Shown: one piece after another, positions 42,016-51,522 of the stretch
How positions within the stretch are numbered: the stretch's first letter is position 1
Layout: each line of letters begins with the position of its first letter
Origin: SIG480 sp045546975
GTDB taxonomy: Bacteria > Bacillota > Clostridia > Oscillospirales > JAAYXM01
Direction: 5' to 3'
Assembly: GCA_045546975.1 (NCBI GenBank)
Contig: JAZQDV010000010.1
Coordinates: forward strand, 406,559-470,558
Length of the DNA: 64,000 nucleotides
Translations under genes and position numbers: made by a program
The notes under the pieces: model-generated
Databases searched by the model: none
What the model was told of the DNA's origin: nothing
The model's input: only the letters and a program-made list of their open reading frames with translations

Positions 42016-42722
42016 CAGACACGTTAAATCTGATTAAGCAGGCAAAACGCGGCGATGAACTCGCTTTTGAAAAAATCATAACAGACAACTCGCCTCTCAT
42101 CTGGAGCATTGTACGACGCTTTCTCGGGCGCGGTGCGGATGCCGATGACCTGTATCAGCTCGGCTGCCTTGGACTTCTCAAGGCCATCCGTGGATTTGAC
42201 GAGAATTTAGGTAATCAATTTTCAACCTACGCTGTACCGAAAATCACAGGCGAAATAAGGCGTTTTTTAAGAGATGACGGAATTATAAAAGTAAGCAGAA
42301 CAACAAAAGAGTTAGCTACCAAAATCAAGCACACCGCTGCTCTTTTACAAAACAAGCTCGGTCGTGAGCCTAGTGTCAATGATCTTTCAAAGGAACTGGG
42401 AATTTCTATTGAAGAGATTGCCCAGGCAGAGTCTGCAACACTTGCAACAGATTCCCTTAACCGAGAGCTTTCTGAAGACGGAAGAACTCTCGGAGAAACG
42501 CTTAGCTGTCTTTCAACAGAAGACAAAACGCTTGAATACATTTCCCTTCAAGATGCAATAAAAACACTTCAAAAGCGTGAGCGCGCCGTAATAAACCTCC
42601 GCTATTTCAAGTGCCTTACTCAACAACAGACAGCAAAGGTCCTGGGAATTTCACAGGTACAGGTTTCAAGAATCGAACGCAGCTCAATCCAAAAACTCAG
42701 AGAAGAGGTTTCCGTTTCCTAA
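42012..42722 (+). CDS. sigF: RNA polymerase sporulation sigma factor F
   Basis: A 236-residue forespore sigma factor with region 2 (DLYQLGCLGLLKAIRGFDENLGNQFSTYAVPKITGEIRRFLRDDG), region 3 (GREPSVNDLSKELGISIEEI) and region 4 (TQQQTAKVLGISQVQVSRIERSSIQKLRE). The TTG at 42012 is the start: GGAGGA is seven bases upstream and it overlaps the spoIIAB stop (TTGA). Translational coupling keeps sigma-F and its inhibitor balanced. No spoVA genes follow; an NhaC gene does. Confidence 0.95.
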   Translation: MTDTLNLIKQAKRGDELAFEKIITDNSPLIWSIVRRFLGRGADADDLYQLGCLGLLKAIRGFDENLGNQFSTYAVPKITGEIRRFLRDDGIIKVSRTTKELATKIKHTAALLQNKLGREPSVNDLSKELGISIEEIAQAESATLATDSLNRELSEDGRTLGETLSCLSTEDKTLEYISLQDAIKTLQKRERAVINLRYFKCLTQQQTAKVLGISQVQVSRIERSSIQKLREEVSVS

Positions 42723-42813
42723 CTTTTCCGTCGTTTTTTGTCAAAAAAACTTGCAGATTTCACCCTCTTGTGTTAACATATATTTAATATTGTTTTACTT
42801 AGGAGGGTAAAAT

Positions 42814-44619
42814 ATGATTCACTTAAGAAAGTCCCGCGTTTTGGCAATCGCAGTTTTAGCGATGATGTTCATCTGCCTCCTTTCTCCTGTTTCCGTTTTT
42901 GCAACAGAAGAAATCTCAGCAGCTGACTATCTCACAAACGCGGAAGCCTTTGACCCGGAAAACATGAGCGATGAGGAAATTGAAGCCTACACCGCTGCTG
43001 CTTCCACATTTATCGACGATTATTCAAGCAACGTCGAAAACACAGAGGTTTTCGAAGAGAACCTTGAAAAAGCACTTACCGCAAAGAGAAAAGACGTTAA
43101 GCCCTTCGGCACAATTTATTCTCTCATACCGCCGATTATCGCTATCGTCCTTGCCCTTATAACAAAAGAGGTTTACTCTTCACTCTTTATTGGAATTACC
43201 GCAGGTGCTCTTATGTACGCCAACTTCAACTTCAGCGGTACAATTGATCACCTTTTCGTTGACGGATTCATTTCTTCAATAGCTGATTCTTACAACATCG
43301 GTATCATAATTTTCCTTGTTATTCTCGGTGCCATTGTTTCTCTTATGAACAAGTCCGGTGGCTCTGCCGCTTTCGGTCGTTGGGCATCAACTCACATCAA
43401 AACACGCGTAGGCGCACAGCTTGCAACTATCGCTCTTGGTGTTCTCATCTTCGTTGATGACTACTTCAACTGCCTGACTGTCGGTTCTGTTATGCGCCCC
43501 GTTTCTGACAAGTTCAAGATTTCACGTTCAAAGCTCGCTTATATTATTGACGCAACTGCAGCTCCGGTTTGCATTCTCGCTCCGATTTCGTCCTGGGCAG
43601 CAGCTGTTGCAGGATTTGTTTCTGAAGACCAGATAGGCGGACTTGAGCTCTTCATCAGAGCTATCCCCTTCAACTTCTACGCTATCCTCACAATCGTTAT
43701 GATGATTACGATCACTGTTTTGAAGTTCGATTACGGTCCAATGAAGAAGCACGAGCTCAATGCAGCAGGCGGAGACATCTTCTCATCTGACGACCGCAAA
43801 ATACTCGAGCAGCTTGAGAATGCTGACGAGAACAAGAACGGCAGCGTCTGGGACCTTATCGCTCCTGTTTTCGTTCTTATCGTTTCTTGTCTCCTCGGCC
43901 TCATCTACTCAGGCGGATTCTTCAGCGGCGTTCCGTTTGCTGAATCCTTCTCAAATGCAGACGCATCCCAAGGTCTCGTATTCGGTGCATTTGCAGGCCT
44001 CATCTTCTCGATAATCTACTTTATGCTCAGAAGAGTTCTCACCTTCAAATCCTGCATGGAATCCATTCCTGACGGCTTCAGAGCAATGGTACCTGCTATC
44101 ATGATTCTCTGCTGTGCATGGACACTCAAGACAATGACAGACAGCCTCGGCGCAAAGATCTTCATTGCTGAGTTTGTAAGAACAAGCGCAAGCTCATTCC
44201 TTCCGCTTCTTCCGGCAATCGTATTCCTTATCGGTTGCGGTCTCGCATTTGCAACAGGAACATCTTGGGGTACATTCGGTATTCTCATCCCGATCGTTCT
44301 TGCAATATTTGGCGGCTCCATTGCAAACCCGATTTCAATCATCTCCATTTCTGCATGTATGGCAGGCGCAGTTTGCGGTGACCACTGCTCACCCATATCC
44401 GATACAACAATTATGGCATCGGCAGGTGCACAATCAAACCACATCAACCACGTTTCAACACAGCTTCCGTATGCGCTTACAGTAACTGCAGTTTCATTCG
44501 TAAGCTACATCATTGCAGGCTTTGTCAAGAATGCATGGATTTGCTTACCTGTTGCAATTGCTCTCATGCTTATAACACTCTTTGTTATTAAGGCTGTTAT
44601 TTCTAAGAAAAAAGCATAA
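42814..44619 (+). CDS. nhaC: NhaC-family Na+/H+ antiporter with N-terminal external extension
   Basis: A 601-residue polytopic membrane protein of the NhaC superfamily. It begins with a clear signal peptide (1-30, ending VSVFA) and an acidic helical stretch of about 65 residues before the first transporter helix at FGTIYSLIPPIIAIVLALI. Conserved family parts are LVILGAIVSLMNKSGGSAAFGRW, FVDDYFNCLTVGSVMRP, CGLAFATGTSWGTFGILIPI and CMAGAVCGDHCSPISDTTIM. Usual NhaC proteins are about 100 residues shorter. The ion or organic substrate is not certain. GGAGGG precedes the ATG and a strong terminator follows. Confidence 0.88.
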   Translation: MIHLRKSRVLAIAVLAMMFICLLSPVSVFATEEISAADYLTNAEAFDPENMSDEEIEAYTAAASTFIDDYSSNVENTEVFEENLEKALTAKRKDVKPFGTIYSLIPPIIAIVLALITKEVYSSLFIGITAGALMYANFNFSGTIDHLFVDGFISSIADSYNIGIIIFLVILGAIVSLMNKSGGSAAFGRWASTHIKTRVGAQLATIALGVLIFVDDYFNCLTVGSVMRPVSDKFKISRSKLAYIIDATAAPVCILAPISSWAAAVAGFVSEDQIGGLELFIRAIPFNFYAILTIVMMITITVLKFDYGPMKKHELNAAGGDIFSSDDRKILEQLENADENKNGSVWDLIAPVFVLIVSCLLGLIYSGGFFSGVPFAESFSNADASQGLVFGAFAGLIFSIIYFMLRRVLTFKSCMESIPDGFRAMVPAIMILCCAWTLKTMTDSLGAKIFIAEFVRTSASSFLPLLPAIVFLIGCGLAFATGTSWGTFGILIPIVLAIFGGSIANPISIISISACMAGAVCGDHCSPISDTTIMASAGAQSNHINHVSTQLPYALTVTAVSFVSYIIAGFVKNAWICLPVAIALMLITLFVIKAVISKKKA

Positions 44620-44630
44620 ATTCAAATAGC

Positions 44631-44674
44631 AAAACTCCCCGTAACAAGCAATTTGTTACGGGGAGTTTTATTTT
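44631..44674. terminator. Terminator between nhaC and gpsA
   Basis: A 17-bp perfect stem (44631-44647 with 44653-44669), GCAAT loop, A and T runs on both flanks. It can serve both convergent genes. Confidence 0.9.
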
Positions 44675-44679
44675 ACTTC

Positions 44680-45684
44680 TTATTTCCAGGCTGTGTCACT
44701 TTCACTTTTCTTGTCGCGCATCATAAGTGTATAGAGTGCTTTTTTTGCATCTTCATCTTCAAAAAGAATCTTATATACTTCTTCTGTTATCGGCATCTCG
44801 ATTCCTACTTTTTTTGCAAGTGCGACTGCTGACTGTGTTGCGTAATATCCTTCAACAACAGCTCCTATCTTTTCGATAGCCTTATTTGTGGGTGTGCCTT
44901 GTCCTATGAGAATACCCGCTCTGCGATTTCGTGAATGCATCGACATACAGGTTACTATTAAATCTCCAAGACCTGCAAGGCCTGCAAATGTCTCTTCTTT
45001 TCCCCCAAGCGCAACACCGAGCCTTACCATTTCTGCAAGTCCTCGTGTCATAAGAGCTGCCTTTGAGTTATCTCCAAGTCCCAAGCCGTCGCATATACCT
45101 GCAGCCAGCGCCATGACGTTTTTAAGCGCCGCACCGAGCTCAACACCGACTATGTCGTCTGTTATATAAACTCTGAAACTCTCGTTCATAAATGTATCCT
45201 GAACGGTTTCAGCAGCCTTTTTATCTCTTGATGTTGCAATAATTGCAGTAGGTACTCCACGACCGACTTCCTCTGCGTGTGACGGACCCGAAAGCACTAC
45301 TATCTTTGCATTTGAATTAAGCTCGTCTTCAATTATTTCCGACAAACGCTTTGAGGTTTCTTTTTCAATTCCCTTTGAGACATTTACAACAATATGATTA
45401 TCCGTAACGAATTCGGACATTTTCCTTGCCGTGGCACGAACCGCAAATGAAGGAACAGCCATAACGACGATTTCTACATCCTTTATAACAGACAAATCCT
45501 TCGTGCACTTAAGTCCTTCAGGAAACAGAACTCCGGGCAAAAACGCCCTGTTTTCACGGTCATTACGAAGTCTTTCGTATTCGTTATCTTCAAAAGACCA
45601 CAGAACAACCTCATTATCTCTTTTGGCAAGCATAACAGCAAGAGCTGTTCCCCAGCCACCGCTGCCGATAACTGCAATCTTCAT
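44680..45684 (-). CDS. gpsA: NAD(P)-dependent glycerol-3-phosphate dehydrogenase
   Basis: A 334-residue GpsA producing sn-glycerol-3-phosphate for phospholipid synthesis. The dinucleotide-binding N-terminus IAVIGSGGWGTALA, the catalytic-region VELGAALKNVMALAAGICDGLGLGDNSKAALMTRG and FAGLAGLGDLIVTC are all present. It is 17 bp downstream of plsY, and the two supply consecutive steps. GCGAGGTG precedes the ATG. Confidence 0.96.
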   Translation of the reverse strand: MKIAVIGSGGWGTALAVMLAKRDNEVVLWSFEDNEYERLRNDRENRAFLPGVLFPEGLKCTKDLSVIKDVEIVVMAVPSFAVRATARKMSEFVTDNHIVVNVSKGIEKETSKRLSEIIEDELNSNAKIVVLSGPSHAEEVGRGVPTAIIATSRDKKAAETVQDTFMNESFRVYITDDIVGVELGAALKNVMALAAGICDGLGLGDNSKAALMTRGLAEMVRLGVALGGKEETFAGLAGLGDLIVTCMSMHSRNRRAGILIGQGTPTNKAIEKIGAVVEGYYATQSAVALAKKVGIEMPITEEVYKILFEDEDAKKALYTLMMRDKKSESDTAWK

Positions 45685-45701
45685 AAAATCACCTCGCAGA
45701 A

Positions 45702-46334
45702 TTACTTCTTGAACTTCAGCTTATTCTCTGTACCTGCCAAAAGACGCTTGATATTTGCACGATGCAGTACAGTTACAAAGCACGCAACCAAAACCAATAA
45801 AACAAAGTATTCTATCGTTTCAAGGTTAAAACTGTAGAAAAGCGCAAACAGTACGGGTAATGTCCATACAGCAATTATTGAGCCGAGAGAAACATATTTT
45901 GTCAAAGCTACAATTACGATAAAAACGGTTATTGCAATAAAGAATATGCGGATATCAATACACGCCATAACTGCGGCAGTCGTGAGAACTCCCTTTCCGC
46001 CTCTGAAACCGAAGAATACGGGATATGTGTGACCAAGTATGCAGGCAGCGGCAGAAATTGAAACTGCGAGCTGCACATCAACTGAGGGAAAATTTGTGAT
46101 AAAAAGCCTTGTAAGATTTACAGCAACAACTGCTTTTATAATATCACCAAGAATAACAAAAACAGTTTTTCCTGCTCCCATAACACGGAGAGAGTTTGTA
46201 CTTCCCGCATTGCCGCTACCAAAGTTTCTTATATCGTTTTTAAGAAAGAGCTTTGAAATTATTATAGCAAAATTCAAGCTTCCCAGAAGATACGAAACAA
46301 CTGCAACCACAAGACAAACAAGCGCTGTATCCAT
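45702..46334 (-). CDS. plsY: Acyl-phosphate:glycerol-3-phosphate acyltransferase
   Basis: A 210-residue membrane enzyme making lysophosphatidic acid from acyl-phosphate. Family motifs are SYLLGSLNFAIIISK, NFGSGNAGSTNSLRVMG, HTYPVFFGFRGGKGVLT and the C-terminal VLHRANIKRLLAGTE. It starts 1 bp after the der stop, so translation is probably coupled. Confidence 0.95.
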   Translation of the reverse strand: MDTALVCLVVAVVSYLLGSLNFAIIISKLFLKNDIRNFGSGNAGSTNSLRVMGAGKTVFVILGDIIKAVVAVNLTRLFITNFPSVDVQLAVSISAAACILGHTYPVFFGFRGGKGVLTTAAVMACIDIRIFFIAITVFIVIVALTKYVSLGSIIAVWTLPVLFALFYSFNLETIEYFVLLVLVACFVTVLHRANIKRLLAGTENKLKFKK

Positions 46335-46335
46335 C

Positions 46336-47661
46336 TTAACCGTTTTCTCCTTTTTGTCTGATTACTGTGCGGATAGGAGTCCCCTCAAAGCCGAATACTT
46401 CGCGAAGCTTATTCTCCAAATATCTTCTGTATGAAAAATGGAACAAGCTTGCATCGTTACAAAACATAACAAAGTTTGGTGGGCAAACTCCGGTCTGCGT
46501 TATATAATATACCTTTAGTCTTTTACCTCTGTCGGTCGGAGGTTGAACTCGCGAAACAGCGTCTGCAAGAACATTGTTGAGCATTCCCGTTGTGATTCTC
46601 TTGCAGCTTTCGGCATACGCTTTCGTAATTAACTCAAAAAGCTTTCCTACCCTCTGCCCTGTTTTTGCAGAGATAAAGAGAATAGGTGCATAAGTCATAT
46701 AGGAAAGGTCTTTTCTGATTTTTTCCTCTTCCTGCTTGAGAGTCTTATCGTCTTTTTCAACCATATCCCATTTATTTACAACTATGATACAAGCTTTTCC
46801 TGCATCGTGCGCAATTCCTGCGACCTTTGTGTCCTGTTCGGTTACGCCCTCGTTTGCATCTATCATTATAAGACAGACATCACTTCGCTCGACGGCCAAA
46901 GACGCTCTTAAAACAGAGAATTTTTCAATATCGTCATTGACCTTTGACTTCTTGCGGATACCCGCAGTATCGATAAACACGAACTTTCCGTATTCGTTTT
47001 CAAAAGCAGAGTCGACCGCATCACGGGTAGTACCTGCAACGTCGCTTACTATAACTCTCTCCTCACCAAGGATTTTATTTGTGAGAGACGATTTTCCGAC
47101 ATTCGGTTTCCCGATAAGTGCGACCTTTATTCCTTCATCAGTGTCTGAAGCTTCGCTCTCCTCAGGGAAATATTCGATACATTTATCAAGAAGGTCGCCT
47201 GTTCCATGACCGTGAACAGAAGAAATCGGAAGCGGATCACCCAGACCGAGATTATAAAACTCATAGAGCTCCGTCGGCGGTTCTCCTGTTGTATCAACCT
47301 TGTTGACGGCGAGTATTATCGGCTTCTGTGACTTAAGAAGCATATTTGCAACATCATGGTCAGATGCTGTAACACCCGTTTTAATATCGGTGAGGAACAC
47401 AATGACAGTTGCGTTCTGTATTGCAATTTCTGCCTGGTCTCGCATAAACCTAAGCATTTCGCTATCCGTCTGCGGCTCAATACCGCCCGTATCAACAAGC
47501 GTAAATGACTTTCCGCGCCACTCGCATTCGGCATAAAGCCTATCACGTGTGACGCCGGGTGTATCTTCTACAATAGAAAGTCTCTTGCCGACAAGTTTAT
47601 TAAAAAGCATAGATTTGCCTACATTCGGTCTGCCTACTATAGCAACCATAGGATTTGCCAT
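46336..47661 (-). CDS. der: Ribosome-assembly GTPase Der (EngA)
   Basis: A 441-residue double-GTPase for 50S ribosome maturation. Two G domains carry GRPNVGKSMLFN/DTGG and GKPNVGKSSLTN/DTAGIRKK, with NKxD motifs NKVD and NKWD, then a KH-like C-terminal domain. The ATG shares one base with the stop of the DUF512 gene (TAATG). GGGAGG lies upstream. Confidence 0.97.
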   Translation of the reverse strand: MANPMVAIVGRPNVGKSMLFNKLVGKRLSIVEDTPGVTRDRLYAECEWRGKSFTLVDTGGIEPQTDSEMLRFMRDQAEIAIQNATVIVFLTDIKTGVTASDHDVANMLLKSQKPIILAVNKVDTTGEPPTELYEFYNLGLGDPLPISSVHGHGTGDLLDKCIEYFPEESEASDTDEGIKVALIGKPNVGKSSLTNKILGEERVIVSDVAGTTRDAVDSAFENEYGKFVFIDTAGIRKKSKVNDDIEKFSVLRASLAVERSDVCLIMIDANEGVTEQDTKVAGIAHDAGKACIIVVNKWDMVEKDDKTLKQEEEKIRKDLSYMTYAPILFISAKTGQRVGKLFELITKAYAESCKRITTGMLNNVLADAVSRVQPPTDRGKRLKVYYITQTGVCPPNFVMFCNDASLFHFSYRRYLENKLREVFGFEGTPIRTVIRQKGENG

Positions 47662-48968
47662 TATTCTTCCCTCCCGTCTGTACCGAGCATTGCAGAAAGA
47701 AGCTTATCTCCGTCGTTTTCAACGGGTATAACCTCGACTGAAAGCTCACGCTCCACATCTGCAACAGTCGTATCATCCAAAAACACAGGTTCACCGTGAC
47801 GCAACATAACTGCGGGAATGAGAAGCCTTTTTGAGAGCGGTTTTCCACGAAGCTGTTCAATAAGGTCTTTACCCGTTACAAGTCCTGCCACATCAACAGT
47901 TTTTCCGAAAAATTCATTTTCAATTGCGTATACCTCGCAACCACTTATATTATCGCATTTTTCTTTCAATTCGTCAATGAGTTTTCTTATAAAAGGCGCG
48001 GCAGAAACACCCGTCGCGACAGTAAAGTCAATTAGCTTGTCAGGTAAATCGGTAAGGCGCAAAGCAGATAAAAACTCTTCTTTCAAAAGAGTCATTATTC
48101 CTACACCGTTATCAAGCTGAGGGTAGCTGTCATAATACTCGTCCTCCGGAAGTTCAAGCTCCGCCTTGATATAAAGCTCGTCCGCACAGTAAACTATTCT
48201 TTCGTCGCGTTCACTCTTGCACTTTTCGCCAAAGGAATCCGCAATTTCAATGATTTCTCGCGCTTTTTTCCGGTCTATACTCTCAAGCGGATAGAGATTT
48301 TCTCTATACTTTGTAAGTCCTACCGGGACAAGTGCTATACTTTCTATACACTCTCCAAGAGATAACATATCGGAAATAGACCTTTTGAGGACATCACCGT
48401 CATTAAGACCCGGACACACAACTATCTGACAGTTTATATGTATCCCGGCTTCTGTCAAACGACGCATAATGTTCATACATTCGCCCGCGCGCTTATTTCT
48501 CACCATACGGACACGCACCTCAGGGTCCGTTGCGTGTACCGACACATTTATCGGGCTAATATGCATATTGATAATTCTTTCAATATCGTCATCAGAGAGA
48601 TTTGTAAGTGAGATATAATTACCAAGCAAAAAGGACATTCTTGCGTCGTCGTCCTTAACATAAAGAGTCTCCCGAAGTCCCTTTGGCATCTGATCGATAA
48701 AACAAAACACACAGTTGTTCGAGCAGCGCTTTGTTTTGTCCATAAGATATGTCTCAAAGACGAGTCCCAAGTCCTCGCCTTCGTCTTTCTTTATCTTTAA
48801 TGTCTTTCTCTTAAGTTCTACCTTCAACCGCTTATCGTATGAATAGAACTTATAATCGAGAACATCACGAATCGGTTTTCCGTTGATTGAAAGAAGCTCA
48901 TCTCCCGGGAGAATTCCGGCCCTCTGTGCCGGGCTTCCGTTTTCAACCTTGGTTATATATGCACTCAT
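47661..48968 (-). CDS. DUF512 radical SAM protein with PDZ domain
   Basis: A 435-residue protein with an N-terminal PDZ-like domain (VENGSPAQRAGILPGDELLSINGKPI), a radical SAM cluster motif CSNNCVFCFIDQ, and a C-terminal DUF512 region (VPVGLTKYRENLYPL, VATGVSAAPFIRKL). This architecture is widespread next to der in Firmicutes. No reaction is established for it. Overlap of one base with der suggests a link to ribosome or tRNA biology, which is inference. Confidence 0.9.
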   Translation of the reverse strand: MSAYITKVENGSPAQRAGILPGDELLSINGKPIRDVLDYKFYSYDKRLKVELKRKTLKIKKDEGEDLGLVFETYLMDKTKRCSNNCVFCFIDQMPKGLRETLYVKDDDARMSFLLGNYISLTNLSDDDIERIINMHISPINVSVHATDPEVRVRMVRNKRAGECMNIMRRLTEAGIHINCQIVVCPGLNDGDVLKRSISDMLSLGECIESIALVPVGLTKYRENLYPLESIDRKKAREIIEIADSFGEKCKSERDERIVYCADELYIKAELELPEDEYYDSYPQLDNGVGIMTLLKEEFLSALRLTDLPDKLIDFTVATGVSAAPFIRKLIDELKEKCDNISGCEVYAIENEFFGKTVDVAGLVTGKDLIEQLRGKPLSKRLLIPAVMLRHGEPVFLDDTTVADVERELSVEVIPVENDGDKLLSAMLGTDGREE

Positions 48969-48989
48969 ACCATTCTCCGATCATCTGTT

Positions 48990-49027
48990 GATATAAAAAT
49001 AGAGGAGGATTTTTATATCCACCTCTA
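48990..49027 (-). terminator. Terminator after rpmF
   Basis: On minus, TAGAGG-T-GGAT / ATCC-T-CCTCTA with one T-T mismatch, loop ATAAAA, then a TTTTTATAT run. It lies just 22 bp before the DUF512 start, so read-through or an unseen promoter must feed that gene. Confidence 0.7.
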
Positions 49028-49049
49028 CCTTAACCGATTTGAGCTAATA

Positions 49050-49241
49050 TTAGTTTGCAGCTTCTGCAGGTGCGATTACTTCGCGACCGTTATATGTTCC
49101 GCACTTCTTGCAAGCTCTGTGTGAAAGCTTCACTGCACCGCACTTCGGACATGTTCCGATTCCCGGAAGTGAAAGCTTCCAGTGTGCATTGCGATTCATA
49201 TCTCTCCTCGATTTTGAATGTTTTCTCTTTGGTACCGCCAT
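49050..49241 (-). CDS. rpmF: 50S ribosomal protein L32
   Basis: A 63-residue zinc-ribbon ribosomal protein. MAVPKRKHSKSRRDMNR is diagnostic, with CPKCG and CKKCG cysteine pairs for zinc and an alanine-rich C-terminal tail. GGAGGTG lies six bases before the ATG at 49241; the frame extends three codons further upstream but without support. It follows yceD, the usual pairing. Confidence 0.96.
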   Translation of the reverse strand: MAVPKRKHSKSRRDMNRNAHWKLSLPGIGTCPKCGAVKLSHRACKKCGTYNGREVIAPAEAAN

Positions 49242-49281
49242 GGGTGACACCTCCTTCGATATATGAACGATTATTTTTTAT

Positions 49282-49770
49282 TTATTCATCAAGCAACTGT
49301 GATAAGATTTCAAGCCTTGGGTCAATCGACTTTTCTTCACAGCCACACGCTTGTTCATTAAGATTTGCACCGCAAATATAGCAAAGTCCCTTGCAGTCTT
49401 CGGTACAAAGGTTTTTGGTTTCAAAGCCTAATATAAACATTGAAATCGCAAGTTCCTCAATGTCAAGAACATCGTTTTCACAAACAATAAAGTCGTCTTC
49501 CTCATCCTCATTATCAAGATGATCAACAACACAAGCAGAAAACGGCACTTTTGTGAGCCTTTTGAACTCCTTTGCACATCTGTCGCAAACAAGATTTCTC
49601 TCAGCTTCCATCGTCATTGAAAGAAGAAGCACATCTGCCTGGTTTGTGATTTCACCGGAAACTCTCAACGGCTCATTTACAGTAGGCTCAACCTCAGAAA
49701 TATCCGAAACGAACTCAAACGGCAATGACCTTGTGCTTCCGTCGCGAAGTTGCTTAATGTTAATACGCAT
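49282..49770 (-). CDS. yceD: YceD/DUF177 family protein, 23S rRNA accumulation protein
   Basis: A 162-residue DUF177 protein, the standard partner upstream of rpmF; homologues affect 23S rRNA accumulation in plants and bacteria. Four cysteine pairs are visible (CDRCAKEF; CTEDCKGLCYICG; CGC), consistent with metal binding. The ATG at 49770 has GGAG six bases upstream; an ATG at 49782 is less supported. A consensus promoter is at 49812-49840. Confidence 0.9.
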   Translation of the reverse strand: MRINIKQLRDGSTRSLPFEFVSDISEVEPTVNEPLRVSGEITNQADVLLLSMTMEAERNLVCDRCAKEFKRLTKVPFSACVVDHLDNEDEEDDFIVCENDVLDIEELAISMFILGFETKNLCTEDCKGLCYICGANLNEQACGCEEKSIDPRLEILSQLLDE

Positions 49771-49811
49771 AATAGACTCCATAACCGTGACTCTTTAATG
49801 TCACAAAATAT

Positions 49812-49840
49812 ATTATACTTGCAATAACCCGTTTTGTCAA
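49812..49840 (-). promoter_or_regulatory. Consensus promoter for yceD-rpmF
   Basis: On minus: -35 TTGACA (49835-49840), 17-nt spacer, -10 TATAAT (49812-49817). Both hexamers match the sigma-A consensus exactly. Confidence 0.88.
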
Positions 49841-49859
49841 CCAAAAAATAATTAAAATA

Positions 49860-50720
49860 TTATATATTTACGTTGTTCTGCAGGGCTGTCGCCTTAAGCG
49901 TGTTCTTCATAAGCATCGTTATTGTCATAGGCCCAACTCCGCCGGGAACGGGAGTGATAAATGACGCTTTTTTTGATACCTCTGTAAAGTCAACATCTCC
50001 ACAAAGCTTGCCCTCTGAATTTCTGTTTATTCCTACATCCATGACAACGCAGCCCTCGGACACCATATCTGCCTTTACAAAGGCTTCCCTGCCGACTGCC
50101 GCGACGATTATGTCAGACTGTCTCAAGATGTCTGCTATATTCTTCGTCTTTGAGTGGCAAATCGTTACTGTCGCGTTTTTGTGGAGAAGAAGCATTGACA
50201 TCGGCTTACCAACAATATTGGAACGACCGATTATAGTTGCTCTTTTTCCTGCAACGTCAATTCCGTATTCCTCAAACAGAGCCATTACGCCAGCAGGCGT
50301 GCACGGGAGAAAATCGAAATCACCCGTAACAATCTTTCCGACGTTCTGGACATGGAATGCGTCAACATCCTTTTCCGGGCTTATTGCCGCAATTATCTTA
50401 TCCTCTGAAATTTGTTTCGGGAGCGGAAGCTGAACAAGGATTCCGTTGATATCTGCTTTGTTGTTAAGCTTATCTATAAGCTTTAGGAGTTCATCTTCCG
50501 TTGTTTCTTCGGGAAGTGCATACTCTTCACTATAAATACCACACTCGGCACATGCCTTTTTCTTGTTGTTTACGTATGTACGGCTTGCAGGGTTATCGCC
50601 CACTATTACAACAGCAAGACCCGCCTTTATGCCAAGGTCAGAAAGCTCTTTTACCTTGTCATATACCTCTTGTCTGATTTTTGCCGACGTTGCTTTTCCG
50701 TCAATGATTACTGCGCTCAT
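49860..50720 (-). CDS. folD: Bifunctional methylenetetrahydrofolate dehydrogenase/cyclohydrolase
   Basis: A 286-residue FolD interconverting 5,10-methylene- and 10-formyl-tetrahydrofolate. Catalytic Lys lies in SRTYVNNKKKACAECGI; QLPLPKQI, the NADP-binding GRSNIVGKPM and TPVGGVGPMTITML are all conserved. It overlaps lgt by 4 bp, and GGAGG precedes the ATG. Confidence 0.97.
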   Translation of the reverse strand: MSAVIIDGKATSAKIRQEVYDKVKELSDLGIKAGLAVVIVGDNPASRTYVNNKKKACAECGIYSEEYALPEETTEDELLKLIDKLNNKADINGILVQLPLPKQISEDKIIAAISPEKDVDAFHVQNVGKIVTGDFDFLPCTPAGVMALFEEYGIDVAGKRATIIGRSNIVGKPMSMLLLHKNATVTICHSKTKNIADILRQSDIIVAAVGREAFVKADMVSEGCVVMDVGINRNSEGKLCGDVDFTEVSKKASFITPVPGGVGPMTITMLMKNTLKATALQNNVNI

Positions 50721-51514
50721 TTTATTTCCTCCGATTTTAATTTTCTATATCTATAAATAAGTATTATAGCTGAAACGATTGCCGTAAGAACAGCAAGTAC
50801 CTGGGAAACTCTTATCCCTGTTCCGAAAAGGTAGAGGCTATCGGTCCGAAGCCCTTCTATCCACATACGCCCAAGCCCGTACCAAAGAAGATATAGAAGG
50901 AAAATTTCGCCCTTGAATTTTCTCTTTTTTGAATAAAAGTGAAGTATAACAAAGCCGAGTGTATTCCAAAGCGATTCGTAGAGAAAAGTCGGGTGAACAC
51001 ACATTCCCGGAAATATCTCCATTCGCCACGGAAGAGACGTCTCGCTGCCATATGCCTCGACATTTACAAAATTCCCCCATCTGCCGACCGCCTGACCTAT
51101 CAAAAGACCAAGAGCTCCGATATCGACAAATGAAATCAGTTTCTTTTTCTTCCACTTGCAATAAATAAACGCACCTATTACTGCACCTATTACCGCGCCG
51201 TATATGGCTATACCGCCGTTCCAGATATAAAAGACCTCGATGAGATTGTCCTTATACTCCGCAAAATTAAATACAACGTAGTAGATTCGCGCAAATATTA
51301 TCGCAAAGGGTACCGCAAAGCAAAGCATTGTAATGATATCATCATCACTCACTTCAAACTCCCGGCTTCTTTTGAAACCGTACCATGTCGCAAGGAGAAA
51401 GCCTGTCGCAATTATTATTGCATACCAATAAATCGGGCGACCGAAAAGCGAAAAGGCAACTCTGTTAAGCTCGAGGCTTAAACCAAGCCCCGGAAATGAA
51501 ACCAAATTCATCAT
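50717..51514 (-). CDS. lgt: Prolipoprotein diacylglyceryl transferase
   Basis: A 265-residue seven-helix membrane enzyme that attaches diacylglycerol to the lipobox Cys of prolipoproteins. The Lgt signature GQAVGRWGNFVNVEAYG is present, plus the WNGGIAIYGAVIGAVIG segment and the C-terminal RMWIEGLRTDSLYL. The start is one of two adjacent ATGs (51514 or 51511) after AGGTGAAG. Confidence 0.96.
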   Translation of the reverse strand: MMNLVSFPGLGLSLELNRVAFSLFGRPIYWYAIIIATGFLLATWYGFKRSREFEVSDDDIITMLCFAVPFAIIFARIYYVVFNFAEYKDNLIEVFYIWNGGIAIYGAVIGAVIGAFIYCKWKKKKLISFVDIGALGLLIGQAVGRWGNFVNVEAYGSETSLPWRMEIFPGMCVHPTFLYESLWNTLGFVILHFYSKKRKFKGEIFLLYLLWYGLGRMWIEGLRTDSLYLFGTGIRVSQVLAVLTAIVSAIILIYRYRKLKSEEIK

Positions 51515-51522
51515 AACTTCAC

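Noticed and set aside
49873..50433. 186-codon plus-strand open frame opposite folD
   Set aside because: Shadow of a fully conserved folD; no ribosome binding site and no recognisable motif.
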